From Microbacterium esteraromaticum (GTDB taxonomy: Bacteria > Actinomycetota > Actinomycetes > Actinomycetales > Microbacteriaceae), in the NCBI RefSeq assembly GCF_017303215.1, contig NZ_JAEMWU010000002.1, positions 124,001-188,000 of the forward strand: a stretch of 64,000 bases of DNA, written 5' to 3'. The translations under genes were made by a program, and so were the position numbers. The notes under the pieces were generated by a model. The model was given only the letters and a program-made list of their open reading frames with translations. It made no database searches and was not told the DNA's origin. Shown piece after piece: positions 27,728-36,107 of this stretch. Each line of letters starts with the position of its first letter. Position 1 is the first letter of the stretch.

Positions 27728-28614
27728 GCCCTTCGTCGATCGTCATCGGATACACCGCGACGCCGGCCGGCGCCGACGCCCTGGCACTGGGCGTGCGCCT
27801 GGCCCGCGGCCTCGGCATGCGCCTCGACCTGGTCGTCGTGCTGCCCGCCGAGGGCACCCGCAACGCCGCCGTGCCGCCCGAGCGCGCCTACGTCGACCAC
27901 ATCCGCCGCCAGGCGCAGGAGTGGTTGCGGACGGCATCCGCCACGATCACCGACGACATCGAGCGCATGGGGCATGTGCGCTTCGGTGACTCCTTCGCGG
28001 CGGGACTCATCGCCGCCGCCGAGGAGTTCGACGCGCGACTGATCGTCGTGGGGGCCGCCGGTACCAGCGCCTTCGGTCGGCACCGGCTCGGTTCGGTGGC
28101 ATCCGACCTCGTGCACTCGTCGCCGATCCCCGTCGCGCTGGCGACGGCCGGCTCGGCAGAGGACGTCGATCTCGCCCTGCCCATCACGCGAGTGAGCGCG
28201 GCGATCGGCACCAGGGAGGGCTCGGACGTCCTCCTGGAGGAGGCCGTCGCCTTCACCCGAGCCAGCGGCGGATCACTGCGGCTGATCTCGCTCGTCCCGT
28301 TCGACACCCCGGCCGGACTCGACACCGCCGCCATCACCTTCGTGCGCAACTCGCACGGCGGCGATGTGCTCGCGCAGGCGCGCGAGGCGCTGCCCGCGGG
28401 CGTCGAGGCGACCGTTGAGCGCGCGACCGGAGACAGCGTCGAGGATGCTGTCGCTCACCTGCCGTGGGAGCCGGGCGAGATCGTTCTCGTCGGCTCCAGT
28501 CGGCTCGCGCAACCGCGCCGGCTGTTCCTCGGCTCGACCGCGGCCAAGATGCTGCACGAGCTGCCCGTCCCCATGATCGTCGTTCCCCGCACCCGCGGCA
28601 CCGGAAAGGCCTGA
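27724..28614 (+). CDS. Tandem universal stress protein
   Basis: A 296-residue protein with two UspA-like domains. The first (residues 5-140) holds the ATP-binding motif G-2x-G-9x-G-S as GAAGTSAFGRHRLGS. The second (about 150-290) has the corresponding VGSSRLAQPRRLFLGS, in which the second Gly is Arg, so only the first domain is predicted to bind ATP. It overlaps the amine oxidase stop as ATGA and precedes the permease. Its role in the pathway is unclear; possibly protection against peroxide made by the oxidase. Confidence 0.85.
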   Translation: MSPSSIVIGYTATPAGADALALGVRLARGLGMRLDLVVVLPAEGTRNAAVPPERAYVDHIRRQAQEWLRTASATITDDIERMGHVRFGDSFAAGLIAAAEEFDARLIVVGAAGTSAFGRHRLGSVASDLVHSSPIPVALATAGSAEDVDLALPITRVSAAIGTREGSDVLLEEAVAFTRASGGSLRLISLVPFDTPAGLDTAAITFVRNSHGGDVLAQAREALPAGVEATVERATGDSVEDAVAHLPWEPGEIVLVGSSRLAQPRRLFLGSTAAKMLHELPVPMIVVPRTRGTGKA

Positions 28615-28623
28615 GGCCACAGC

Positions 28624-30165
28624 ATGTCCCAGAAATCGCACAGCGTCGTGCCGGACCCGGTCACCACCGGTATCTCCCGCAAGGGTCTGAGCAGCGGCAC
28701 CGTCGGTCTGCTCGGAGCCGTCGTGATCGGTATCTCGTGCATCGCGCCCGCGTACACCTTCACCGCGGCCGTCGGACCGACAGCATCCGAGGTCGGATCG
28801 CAGATCCCCGCGATCATCCTCGTCGGCTTCATCCCGATGCTGCTGGTCGCCTTCGGGTACCGCGAGCTGAACCGCCAGATGCCGGATGCCGGCACCTCGT
28901 TCACGTGGGCGGCCCGCGCCTTCGGCCCCTGGGTGGGGTGGATGGCCGGATGGGGACTGGTCGTCGCGACCATTCTCGTGCTGTCGAACCTCGCCGGCGT
29001 CGCCGTCGACTTCCTGTTCCTGCTGCTGTCGCAGATCACCCGCGATCCCGCCATCGCCGACCTCGCCGGCATCACCTGGATCAACATCGCCGTCTGCCTG
29101 CTGTTCATGCTCGGCGCCACCTTCATCTCGTACCGCGACATGAAGACCACGCAGAAACTGCAGTACTGGCTGGTCGGGTTCCAGCTGCTCGTGCTGGTGT
29201 TCTTCGCCGTCGCCGCGATCAGCCAGGCCGTCTCGGGCAACGGCTTCGACTTCCAGCCGTTCGATCCGTCCTGGTTCAACCCGTTCGAGGTCTCGTCGTT
29301 CAGCGCGTTCGCGGCGGGCCTGTCGCTGTCGATCTTCATCTTCTGGGGCTGGGATGTCACCCTGACGATGAACGAGGAGACCAAGGACCCCGAGCGCACG
29401 CCGGGACGCGCGGCGACCGTGACCGTGCTGACCATCGTGTCGCTGTACCTGCTGCTGTCGGTCGCGATGATCATGTACGCCGGCGTCGGCACCGGTGAGC
29501 TGGGGCTGGGCAACGAGGGCATCCAGGAGAACGTCTTCTTCCACCTGTCGGGACCGATCCTCGGCCCGCTGGCGTTCCTGGTATCGCTGGCCGTGCTCAC
29601 CAGCTCGGCATCGTCGCTGCAGTCCACATTCGTGGGTCCTGCGCGCACGCTGCTGGCGATGGGGCACTACGGGGCACTGCCCTCGGCGTACGCCAAGGTC
29701 AGCCCGCGCTTCTTCACCCCCGGCTACGCCACGATCGTGTCGGCCATCGTCGCCTCGGCGTTCTACGCGATCATGCGCGTCGTCAGCGAGGACACCCTGT
29801 GGGACACCATCCTGACGCTGGGCATGATGATCTGCTTCTACTACGGCATCACGGCGTTCGCGTGCGTGTGGTACTTCCGCAAGCAGTGGTTCGACTCGGC
29901 GCGCAACGTGTTCTTCACCTTCCTGTTCCCGCTCATCGGCGGCATCCTGCTCGCGGTGCTGTTCTTCACCACGCTGATCGACTCGATGGACCCGGCCTAC
30001 GGCTCGGGCACCGAGATCGGCGGAGTCGGCATCGTCTTCATCCTCGGCATGCTCATCATCGGGGTCGGGATCGTGGTGATGATCATCAACGCGATCCGCC
30101 GCCCCGCCTTCTTCCGAGGTGAGACGCTGGGTATCGACGCCCCGCCGAGCCTGCGCCGCCGCTGA
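28624..30165 (+). CDS. APC-family amino acid/polyamine permease
   Basis: A 513-residue membrane transporter with about twelve hydrophobic helices. The first helix has the substrate-binding IGISCIAPAYTFTAAVGPT unwound segment, and the sixth carries IFIFWGWDVTLTMNEETKDPERTPGRA, both typical of APC transporters of the GABA/putrescine branch. Its position between the amine oxidase/usp and gabD genes makes it the likely importer of putrescine or GABA. It lies 9 bases after usp, so it is co-transcribed. Confidence 0.87.
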   Translation: MSQKSHSVVPDPVTTGISRKGLSSGTVGLLGAVVIGISCIAPAYTFTAAVGPTASEVGSQIPAIILVGFIPMLLVAFGYRELNRQMPDAGTSFTWAARAFGPWVGWMAGWGLVVATILVLSNLAGVAVDFLFLLLSQITRDPAIADLAGITWINIAVCLLFMLGATFISYRDMKTTQKLQYWLVGFQLLVLVFFAVAAISQAVSGNGFDFQPFDPSWFNPFEVSSFSAFAAGLSLSIFIFWGWDVTLTMNEETKDPERTPGRAATVTVLTIVSLYLLLSVAMIMYAGVGTGELGLGNEGIQENVFFHLSGPILGPLAFLVSLAVLTSSASSLQSTFVGPARTLLAMGHYGALPSAYAKVSPRFFTPGYATIVSAIVASAFYAIMRVVSEDTLWDTILTLGMMICFYYGITAFACVWYFRKQWFDSARNVFFTFLFPLIGGILLAVLFFTTLIDSMDPAYGSGTEIGGVGIVFILGMLIIGVGIVVMIINAIRRPAFFRGETLGIDAPPSLRRR

Positions 30166-30198
30166 CCCACCCTCCCCACACAGAATCGAGAACCACCC

Positions 30199-31671
30199 AT
30201 GAGCACAGCACTCGCATCCAACGAGCAGGAACTGCTCGGCCGGGTACCCACCGGTCTCTTCATCGGCGGCGAGTGGATCGACGCCGAAGAGGGCCGCACC
30301 TTCGACGTGCGCGACCCCGCGACCGGTGAGGTCATCGCCTCGATCGCCGATGCGACGCCGACCGACGGCATCCGCGCGCTCGACGCGGCCGTCGCCGCGC
30401 AGGAGTCGTGGGCGGCGACCCCGCCCCGCACGCGCAGCGACATCCTGCGCCGCGCCTTCGACCTCGTGCAGGAGCACAAGGAGGACCTCGCGCTGCTGAT
30501 GACCCTCGAGATGGGCAAGCCGCTGGCCGAGGCCCGTGGCGAGGTCGTCTACGGCGGTGAGTTCCTGCGCTGGTTCAGCGAGGAGGCCGTGCGCATCACG
30601 GGTCGCTACGGCACCAGCCCTGAGGGCACCGGACGCATGATCGTCTCGCAGCGTCCCGTCGGACCGTCGTTCTTCATCACGCCGTGGAACTTCCCGTTCG
30701 CGATGGCGACCCGCAAGATCGCCCCTGCGCTCGCCGCGGGCTGCACCGTGGTCATCAAGCCGCCGGCACTGACCCCGCTGACGACGATCTTCTTCACCCG
30801 TCTGCTCGAAGAGGCGGGCCTGCCTGCCGGTGTCGTCAACGTGGTGCAGACCTCGTCGTCGTCGAAGCTGTCGGCGCCGATCATCGCCGACCCGCGCCTG
30901 CGCAAGCTCTCGTTCACCGGATCGACCGGCGTCGGCCAGAAGCTCATCGAGCAGGCCGCTCAGGGCGTGCTGCGCGTGTCGATGGAGCTCGGCGGCAACG
31001 CGCCGTTCGTCGTCTTCGAGGATGCTGACCTCGACAAGGCTGTCGACGGTGCGATGGCCGCGAAGTTCCGCAACATCGGCCAGGCATGCACGGCCGCGAA
31101 CCGGTTCATCGTGCACGAGGACATCGCCGAGGAGTTCGCGCGCCGGGTCACCGAGCGCGTGCAGGCGATGAAGATCGGACGCGGCACCGAAGAGGGCGTC
31201 ACCATCGGCCCGCTGATCGACGCGGATGCCGTCGGCAAGGCCGCCGAGCTCGTCGGCGATGCTGTTGAGCGCGGGGCCCGTGTGCTCGCCGGCGGCGCGG
31301 CCGTCGAGGGCACCGGAACGTTCTACCAGCCGACCGTGCTCACCGACGTGGTCGCCGGCAGCGACATCCTGCGCGAGGAGATCTTCGGACCCGTGCTGGC
31401 CATCGCCACCTTCGCCGACGAGGCCGAGGCCGTGCGCCTGGCCAACGACACCGAGTACGGGCTGGTCTCGTACGTTTTCACTCAGGACCTCGCGCGCGGA
31501 CACCGCATGATCGAGGCGCTTGAGACGGGCATGATGGGGCTGAACGTGGGCGTCGTCTCGAACGCCGCGGCACCCTTCGGCGGCGTCAAGCAGTCCGGCA
31601 TCGGCCGCGAAGGCGGCTTCGAGGGCATCCACGAGTACCTGTCCACCAAGTACACGCTCATCCCGGCGTGA
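30199..31671 (+). CDS. gabD: NAD(P)+ succinate-semialdehyde dehydrogenase (GabD type)
   Basis: Oxidises succinate semialdehyde (made by GabT) to succinate. The 490-residue aldehyde dehydrogenase has TPWNFPFAMATRKIAPALAA, the catalytic Glu E263 (MELGGNAPF) and catalytic Cys C297 (GQACTAANRF). The C-terminus GVKQSGIGREGGFEGIHEYL is characteristic of GabD. It follows the permease by 33 bases. With the next gene it gives the operon two aldehyde dehydrogenases; this one has the stronger GabD signature. Confidence 0.9.
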   Translation: MSTALASNEQELLGRVPTGLFIGGEWIDAEEGRTFDVRDPATGEVIASIADATPTDGIRALDAAVAAQESWAATPPRTRSDILRRAFDLVQEHKEDLALLMTLEMGKPLAEARGEVVYGGEFLRWFSEEAVRITGRYGTSPEGTGRMIVSQRPVGPSFFITPWNFPFAMATRKIAPALAAGCTVVIKPPALTPLTTIFFTRLLEEAGLPAGVVNVVQTSSSSKLSAPIIADPRLRKLSFTGSTGVGQKLIEQAAQGVLRVSMELGGNAPFVVFEDADLDKAVDGAMAAKFRNIGQACTAANRFIVHEDIAEEFARRVTERVQAMKIGRGTEEGVTIGPLIDADAVGKAAELVGDAVERGARVLAGGAAVEGTGTFYQPTVLTDVVAGSDILREEIFGPVLAIATFADEAEAVRLANDTEYGLVSYVFTQDLARGHRMIEALETGMMGLNVGVVSNAAAPFGGVKQSGIGREGGFEGIHEYLSTKYTLIPA

Positions 31672-31699
31672 GCCACCACACACGAAGCGAGGAACCGAC

Positions 31700-33061
31700 A
31701 TGACCGACTACGCCGTCGTCAACCCGGCCACCGGCGAGACCGAAGCCGCGTTCGAGACGTTCACCGACGCCCAGATCGAGGATGCCGTCGCCCGTGCCGC
31801 GAGCGCCGCCGTCACGTGGGCGGCGACCCCGCCCGCCGAGCGTGCGGAAGTGATCCGTCGCATCGCGCAGCTGCACCGCGAACGTCGCGACGAGTTCGCC
31901 GCGATCATCGTGCGCGAGATGGGCAAGCCGATCGCCGCGGCCGAGGGTGAGGTCGACTTCGCCGCCGACATCATCGAGTACAACGCCGACAACATCGACA
32001 AGATCACCGGCGACACCCCGCTCGACATCCTGGGCGAGGGCAGCGCCGTCGTGCGCCGCGCGCCCCTGGGCGCCCTGCTGGGCATCATGCCGTGGAACTT
32101 CCCCGCGTACCAGGTGGCACGCTTCGCGGCCCCCAACCTGGCGGTGGGAAACACGATCATCCTCAAGCACGCCCCGCAGTGCCCCGAGTCGGCCGCGCTG
32201 CTCGAGCGCATCTACCGCGATGCGGGCCTGCCCGACGGCGCGTACGTCAACGTCTACGCCACCAACGAGCAGGCTGCGACGATCATCGCCGACCCGCGCG
32301 TGCATGGGGTTTCGGTGACCGGTTCCGAGCGCGCCGGCGCGGCCGTCGCGGAGGTCGCCGGGCGCAACCTCAAGAAGGTGGCGCTGGAACTCGGTGGGTC
32401 CGACCCGTTCCTCGTGCTCTCGACGGATGACATGGATGCTGTCGCTCAGGCCGCGGTCGATGCACGCCTCGACAACAACGGCCAGTCCTGCAACGGCGCC
32501 AAGCGCTTCATCGTGGTCGACGAGCTCTACGACGCCTTCACCGAGAAGTTCGTCGCGGGCCTCGCCGCTGTCTCGGCCGAGGACCCGACGCAGCAGGACA
32601 CCGTGCTGGGCCCGCTGTCGTCGACGGCGGCCGCCGAGCGCCTGCAGCAGCAGGTCGACGAGGCACTCGCACAGGGCGCGACGCTGCTGACCGGCGGCAC
32701 CCGCAACGGCACGTTCTTCGCACCGACCGTCCTCGCCGACGTCACCGCCGACATGAACGTGTATCGCGAGGAGCTGTTCGGGCCCGCCGCGGTCGTGTAC
32801 CGCGTGGCCGACGAGGCCGCCGCGGTCGCGCTCGCCAACGACACCTCGTTCGGTCTCGGCTCGTACGTGTTCACCACCGACCCGGCGCAGGCCGAGCGCG
32901 TGGCGGATGCCATCGAGGCCGGCATGGTCTACATCAACCTGGTGCTCGCCGACAGCCCCGAGCTGCCCTTCGGTGGCGTGAAGCGCAGCGGTACCTCGCG
33001 CGAGATGGGCCTGCTGGCCGCCGACGAGTTCGTCAACAAGAAGCTCATCCGCACCGCCTGA
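31700..33061 (+). CDS. Aldehyde dehydrogenase (Sad/YneI-like), candidate 4-aminobutanal dehydrogenase
   Basis: A second aldehyde dehydrogenase, 453 residues. It has MPWNFPAYQVARFAAPNLAV, E230 (LELGGSDPF) and C264 (NNGQSCNGAKRF). Its shorter form and SCNGAKR motif resemble Sad/YneI succinate-semialdehyde dehydrogenases. The pathway needs an enzyme for 4-aminobutanal to GABA as well as one for succinate semialdehyde, so this could be either. It ends the operon; a clear hairpin terminator follows. Confidence 0.85.
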   Translation: MTDYAVVNPATGETEAAFETFTDAQIEDAVARAASAAVTWAATPPAERAEVIRRIAQLHRERRDEFAAIIVREMGKPIAAAEGEVDFAADIIEYNADNIDKITGDTPLDILGEGSAVVRRAPLGALLGIMPWNFPAYQVARFAAPNLAVGNTIILKHAPQCPESAALLERIYRDAGLPDGAYVNVYATNEQAATIIADPRVHGVSVTGSERAGAAVAEVAGRNLKKVALELGGSDPFLVLSTDDMDAVAQAAVDARLDNNGQSCNGAKRFIVVDELYDAFTEKFVAGLAAVSAEDPTQQDTVLGPLSSTAAAERLQQQVDEALAQGATLLTGGTRNGTFFAPTVLADVTADMNVYREELFGPAAVVYRVADEAAAVALANDTSFGLGSYVFTTDPAQAERVADAIEAGMVYINLVLADSPELPFGGVKRSGTSREMGLLAADEFVNKKLIRTA

Positions 33062-33075
33062 TCCGTGCGACCATG

Positions 33076-33111
33076 ACCCTCCGGATGCCCGTTGCGTGGC
33101 ATCCGGAGGGT
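33076..33111. terminator. Terminator after the putrescine/GABA operon
   Basis: A 14-bp perfect stem (ACCCTCCGGATGCC with its complement), loop CGTTGCGT. Another inverted GGATGC/GCATCC pair. The T-run is weak (TCTCTC). Confidence 0.7.
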
Positions 33112-33180
33112 CTCTCGCATCCGTCCGCGAATCTCGTTACGATCGGCCCAAGGGACGTCCACCGCGAAGGGAGGCACAGC

Positions 33181-33378
33181 GTGTCCGCACCCGAGTACTC
33201 CTTCGTCAGCGTTCCGTTGCGCCGAGACCGTGCGGGGTGGGAGTTCGCCTTCGACTATCAGACCGTCATCACCGAGCGCGCCGCCGACGGGTGGGGCTTC
33301 GTGCAGTTGATCCTGCTCGAGCACCACACCGAACCGCGTGCCGACCTCGTCTTCGTGCGAAAGGGTCAAGAGCAATGA
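33181..33378 (+). CDS. Small DUF4177-like protein
   Basis: A 65-residue protein, SAPEYSFVSVPLRRDRAGWE ... EQ, resembling the DUF4177 family of small proteins with a beta-strand-rich core (YSFV..PLR.....W, AADGWGFVQL). The GTG start at 33181 has GGGAGG upstream. Its stop overlaps the DUF2165 gene as ATGA. Function unknown; co-transcribed with a membrane protein and a flavin-binding protein. Confidence 0.75.
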   Translation: MSAPEYSFVSVPLRRDRAGWEFAFDYQTVITERAADGWGFVQLILLEHHTEPRADLVFVRKGQEQ

Positions 33379-33887
33379 AGCATCCGTTGCGTCTGCTGCA
33401 GTCATTCGTCGTGTTCATCGCGGGACTGTTCGGGTTGTTCGTGTTCGCGGGTAACCTGATGGACTACGACTCGAACTATCAGTTCGTCGTGCACGTGCTG
33501 TCGATGGACACCACTTTCGAGGGCAACGCGTTGATGTGGCGCGCGATCGACAGCCCGGTGATCCACACGATCGGCTACATCGGCATCATCATCGCCGAGG
33601 GCGTCTTCGCGGGTCTCGCACTCTACGGCGGTGTGCTGCTGTTCTTGCGGCGCAATGCCGACATCGCCGCCTACGACCGGGCCAGGGGCTGGGGCTACGC
33701 CGCCTTCGCCCTGGGCTTCGCGATCTGGTTCCTCGGCTTCATCGTGGTCGGCTCGGAATGGTTCGCGATGTGGCAGTCGGGCATCTGGAACGGCAAGGAC
33801 ACTGCGATGGGCATCGTCACGCTGTGGGCCGCGTTCGCGGTGCTGCTCGCGATGAACGAGCCTGCGCGTGAGGGGAGTGCAGCATGA
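33375..33887 (+). CDS. DUF2165 family small integral membrane protein
   Basis: A 170-residue membrane protein with four hydrophobic segments (about 10-32, 70-95, 112-135, 145-162). It matches the DUF2165 family, with the recognisable MWRAIDSPVIHTIGYIGIII segment and a polar loop between helices 1 and 2. Function unknown. It is translationally coupled at both ends (ATGA overlaps) to DUF4177 and a PNPOx-like gene. Confidence 0.8.
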   Translation: MKHPLRLLQSFVVFIAGLFGLFVFAGNLMDYDSNYQFVVHVLSMDTTFEGNALMWRAIDSPVIHTIGYIGIIIAEGVFAGLALYGGVLLFLRRNADIAAYDRARGWGYAAFALGFAIWFLGFIVVGSEWFAMWQSGIWNGKDTAMGIVTLWAAFAVLLAMNEPAREGSAA

Positions 33888-34321
33888 GCCTCTACGACAA
33901 CCCGGTCACCGTGCTTCCGGAGCAGCGGTGTTGGGAGCTGGTGCGTACTCAGGAACTCGGAAGGCTCGTCACGCACGTCGGCGACGTCGTCGACGTCTTC
34001 CCGGTGAACTACGCGGTCGACGATGAGGGCATCATCTTCCGCACGGCACCCGGAACCAAGCTGCTTGAGCTGACGGTCAACGCCGATGTGATCTTCGAGG
34101 TCGATGATCACACCGACACCGAGGCGTGGAGCGTCATCATGCGTGGCCGCGCGACGGCTTTGGAGAGCGAGGCCGACATCGAGCGGGCCGAGAACACCGG
34201 CCTGCGCCCGTGGATCCCCACGCTCAAGCGCGTCTTCGTGCGCATCGAGCCGACGCGTATCAGCGGCCGGGGCTTCCGTCGAGACCCCGAGCCCGAGCGC
34301 ACCGGCGTCGCAGAGTACTGA
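33884..34321 (+). CDS. Pyridoxamine 5'-phosphate oxidase-like flavin protein
   Basis: A 145-residue split-barrel protein of the FMN-binding PNPOx-like superfamily. Recognisable segments are LVRTQELGRLVTHVGDVVDV, FPVNYAVDDEGIIFRTAPGTK and VIFEVDDHTDTEAWSVIMRG. Members include F420/FMN reductases of stress operons; the precise reaction is unknown. It overlaps the DUF2165 stop (ATGA) and ends the three-gene operon just before the tRNA-Trp promoter region. Confidence 0.8.
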   Translation: MSLYDNPVTVLPEQRCWELVRTQELGRLVTHVGDVVDVFPVNYAVDDEGIIFRTAPGTKLLELTVNADVIFEVDDHTDTEAWSVIMRGRATALESEADIERAENTGLRPWIPTLKRVFVRIEPTRISGRGFRRDPEPERTGVAEY

Positions 34322-34362
34322 TGGGCTGTGCACCGCGCGAATCACCCGGGATTTCGGTTCGG

Positions 34363-34392
34363 TTCGGTCGGATGCCGCGGATGCCGTACACT
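34363..34392 (+). promoter_or_regulatory. Candidate promoter for tRNA-Trp-secE-nusG
   Basis: TTCGGT (34363-34368), 18-base spacer, TACACT (34387-34392). About 80 bases before the tRNA. Confidence 0.5.
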
Positions 34393-34471
34393 GATCTAGC
34401 AGTTGTCTGCATCCTTCACCGTGCCCCACACGGCACGCGGAGGAGGTAGACCCAGAGGTCGCAAGGTCTCT

Positions 34472-34544
<73 letters not shown>

Positions 34545-34585
34545 CGCGTCAGCGCACATGCTGGCTCACGAAAGGTACGTACCGG

Positions 34586-34855
34586 ATGGAACAGGACGAC
34601 GTTCGCGGCGACATCGTCGCAGCAGGCCCGTACGCACTGCGCGAGAAGAAGCTGGGCTTCTTCGGGCGCATCGCTCTGTTCTTCCGCCAGGTGATCGGCG
34701 AACTGAGCAAGGTCGTCACCCCGACTCGCAAAGAGCTGGTCAAGTACACCGCCGTGGTCTTCGTGTTCGTGCTGATCGTGATGGGCATGGTGTACGGCCT
34801 CGACTGGATCTTCGGGAGCCTGACGCACGTCGTGTTCGGAGTCCCGCTCGGCTGA
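34586..34855 (+). CDS. secE: Preprotein translocase subunit SecE
   Basis: The small essential subunit that clamps SecY. It has 89 residues, with the amphipathic FFRQVIGELSKVVTPTRKEL signature followed by a single C-terminal transmembrane helix (YTAVVFVFVLIVMGMVYGLD). The ATG at 34586 is 42 bases after the tRNA and has AAAGG upstream. It is followed by nusG after 59 bases. Confidence 0.95.
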   Translation: MEQDDVRGDIVAAGPYALREKKLGFFGRIALFFRQVIGELSKVVTPTRKELVKYTAVVFVFVLIVMGMVYGLDWIFGSLTHVVFGVPLG

Positions 34856-34914
34856 CGCACCCTCGACGTCCGCAGGAACCCCTGGGAACGTCGCAGTGAA
34901 CGGAAAGAAGCAAC

Positions 34915-35931
34915 GTGTCTGAACGATATTCCGACGATGCGGACTGGGCGACAGCCGCAGAGCAGTCGAGTGAAGAGGACGAGTCCCAGGAGGGCAACGT
35001 CCTCGCCGAGCAGGAGCAGTCGGCCACGGCCGCCGAGCACGTGGCTTTGCACGTCGAGGGCGACGGGGATGACGCCGAGAACTTCGGCGGCGACACGGAT
35101 GACATCGAGATCGAAGACCCGGAGGCAGACGCGATCGTGAACGACGCTCTCAACCTGGACGAAGCAGCTGAGTCAGAAGCAGCCGCAGAGGTCCTCAACG
35201 ACGCCGTGGCGGAAGACACCGCCGACGCAGAGGCCGCAGCCGCTGAAGAAGTGGCACCCTACGACGGCCCCGAGGTCGACGGCGACAGCGCCGATGAGCC
35301 TGCGGAGGAAGACCCCTACGAGGCCTTCCGCATGGATCTGCGGATGCTGCCCGGCAAGTGGTACGTCATCCACTCCTACGCCGGCTTCGAGCGCAAGGTG
35401 AAGGCCAACATCGAGCAGCGCAAGTCGACGCTCGAGGTAGAGGACGACATCTACCAGATCGAGGTCCCGATGGAGGACGTCGTCGAGATCAAGAACGGCC
35501 AGCGCAAGATGGTCACGCGCGTGCGCATCCCCGGCTACGTGCTGGTGCGCATGGAGCTCAACGAGGACACCTGGTCGGTCGTGCGTCACACGCCCGGCGT
35601 CACGGGCTTCGTGGGCAACGCCCACAACCCCACACCGCTCCGCTTCGAAGAGGCCTTCAACATGCTGAAGTCGCTCGTCGAGGTCAAGGATGTGCCGACC
35701 GCGAAGTCCATTGCCGCCAAGGGTGGCGTCGCCGTCGCCCGCCCGGTGGCTGCTGAGGTCGACTTCGAGATCGGCGAGACGATCACGATCAAGGAAGGGT
35801 CGTTCGCGGGCCTTCCCGGTTCGATCAGCGAGATCAAGCCCGAGAGCGGCAAGCTCACGGTTCTCGTCTCGCTCTTCGAGCGCGAGACTCCGGTCGAACT
35901 GTCGTTCGACCAGGTCACCAAGATGGCCTGA
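34915..35931 (+). CDS. nusG: Transcription antitermination factor NusG with a long acidic N-terminus
   Basis: NusG binds RNA polymerase and Rho or ribosomal protein S10. The 338 residues include a 145-residue acidic low-complexity N-terminal extension (Asp/Glu/Ala-rich). The NGN domain then starts at [20 protein letters not shown], followed by [10 protein letters not shown] and a C-terminal KOW domain ([20 protein letters not shown]). E. coli NusG is about 180 residues. Actinobacterial NusG often has an acidic extension, but this one is among the longer ones I know. The start is GTG; GAAAGAAG lies upstream. Confidence 0.94.
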   Translation: MSERYSDDADWATAAEQSSEEDESQEGNVLAEQEQSATAAEHVALHVEGDGDDAENFGGDTDDIEIEDPEADAIVNDALNLDEAAESEAAAEVLNDAVAEDTADAEAAAAEEVAPYDGPEVDGDSADEPAEEDPYEAFRMDLRMLPGKWYVIHSYAGFERKVKANIEQRKSTLEVEDDIYQIEVPMEDVVEIKNGQRKMVTRVRIPGYVLVRMELNEDTWSVVRHTPGVTGFVGNAHNPTPLRFEEAFNMLKSLVEVKDVPTAKSIAAKGGVAVARPVAAEVDFEIGETITIKEGSFAGLPGSISEIKPESGKLTVLVSLFERETPVELSFDQVTKMA

Positions 35932-35945
35932 CCCGCACAGCATTC

Positions 35946-35980
35946 ACGAACGGCCGCCCCGGAACAGGGCGGCCGTTCGT
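35946..35980 (+). terminator. Terminator after nusG
   Basis: A perfect 14-bp stem (ACGAACGGCCGCCC with its complement), loop CGGAACA, followed by GCGTTCTC. Confidence 0.7.
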
Positions 35981-35991
35981 GCGTTCTCGGG

Positions 35992-35997
35992 TATACT
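35992..35997 (+). promoter_or_regulatory. -10 box of a candidate rplK-rplA promoter
   Basis: TATACT, an excellent -10 hexamer, just after the nusG terminator and 111 bases before rplK. No convincing -35. It implies that rplK-rplA has its own promoter and a leader that may be bound by L1. Confidence 0.5.
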
Positions 35998-36107
35998 TGG
36001 ATGGTTTGTGCGCCCGTTTCTCGTGCGCGCGAGCAACCGCAGCCCGGAACCGCCGGGTTCGCGGGAGAACGGATGCGTGCCGCATCCGCTCGATGAAAGG
36101 AAAGAGA

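Noticed and set aside
28273-31701. A 1142-codon open frame on the minus strand
   Set aside because: It is antisense to usp, the APC permease and gabD. Its translation is low-complexity Arg/Asp/His/Gln-rich text with no known motif, the usual shadow of high-GC coding DNA.
33062-33180. A longer DUF4177 frame starting at 33073
   Set aside because: The upstream part overlaps the terminator hairpin. The GTG at 33181 has GGGAGG at good spacing.
34322-34471. Riboswitch upstream of tRNA-Trp-secE
   Set aside because: No conserved aptamer motif was seen. The sequence shows only a promoter-like pair and the transcript leader.
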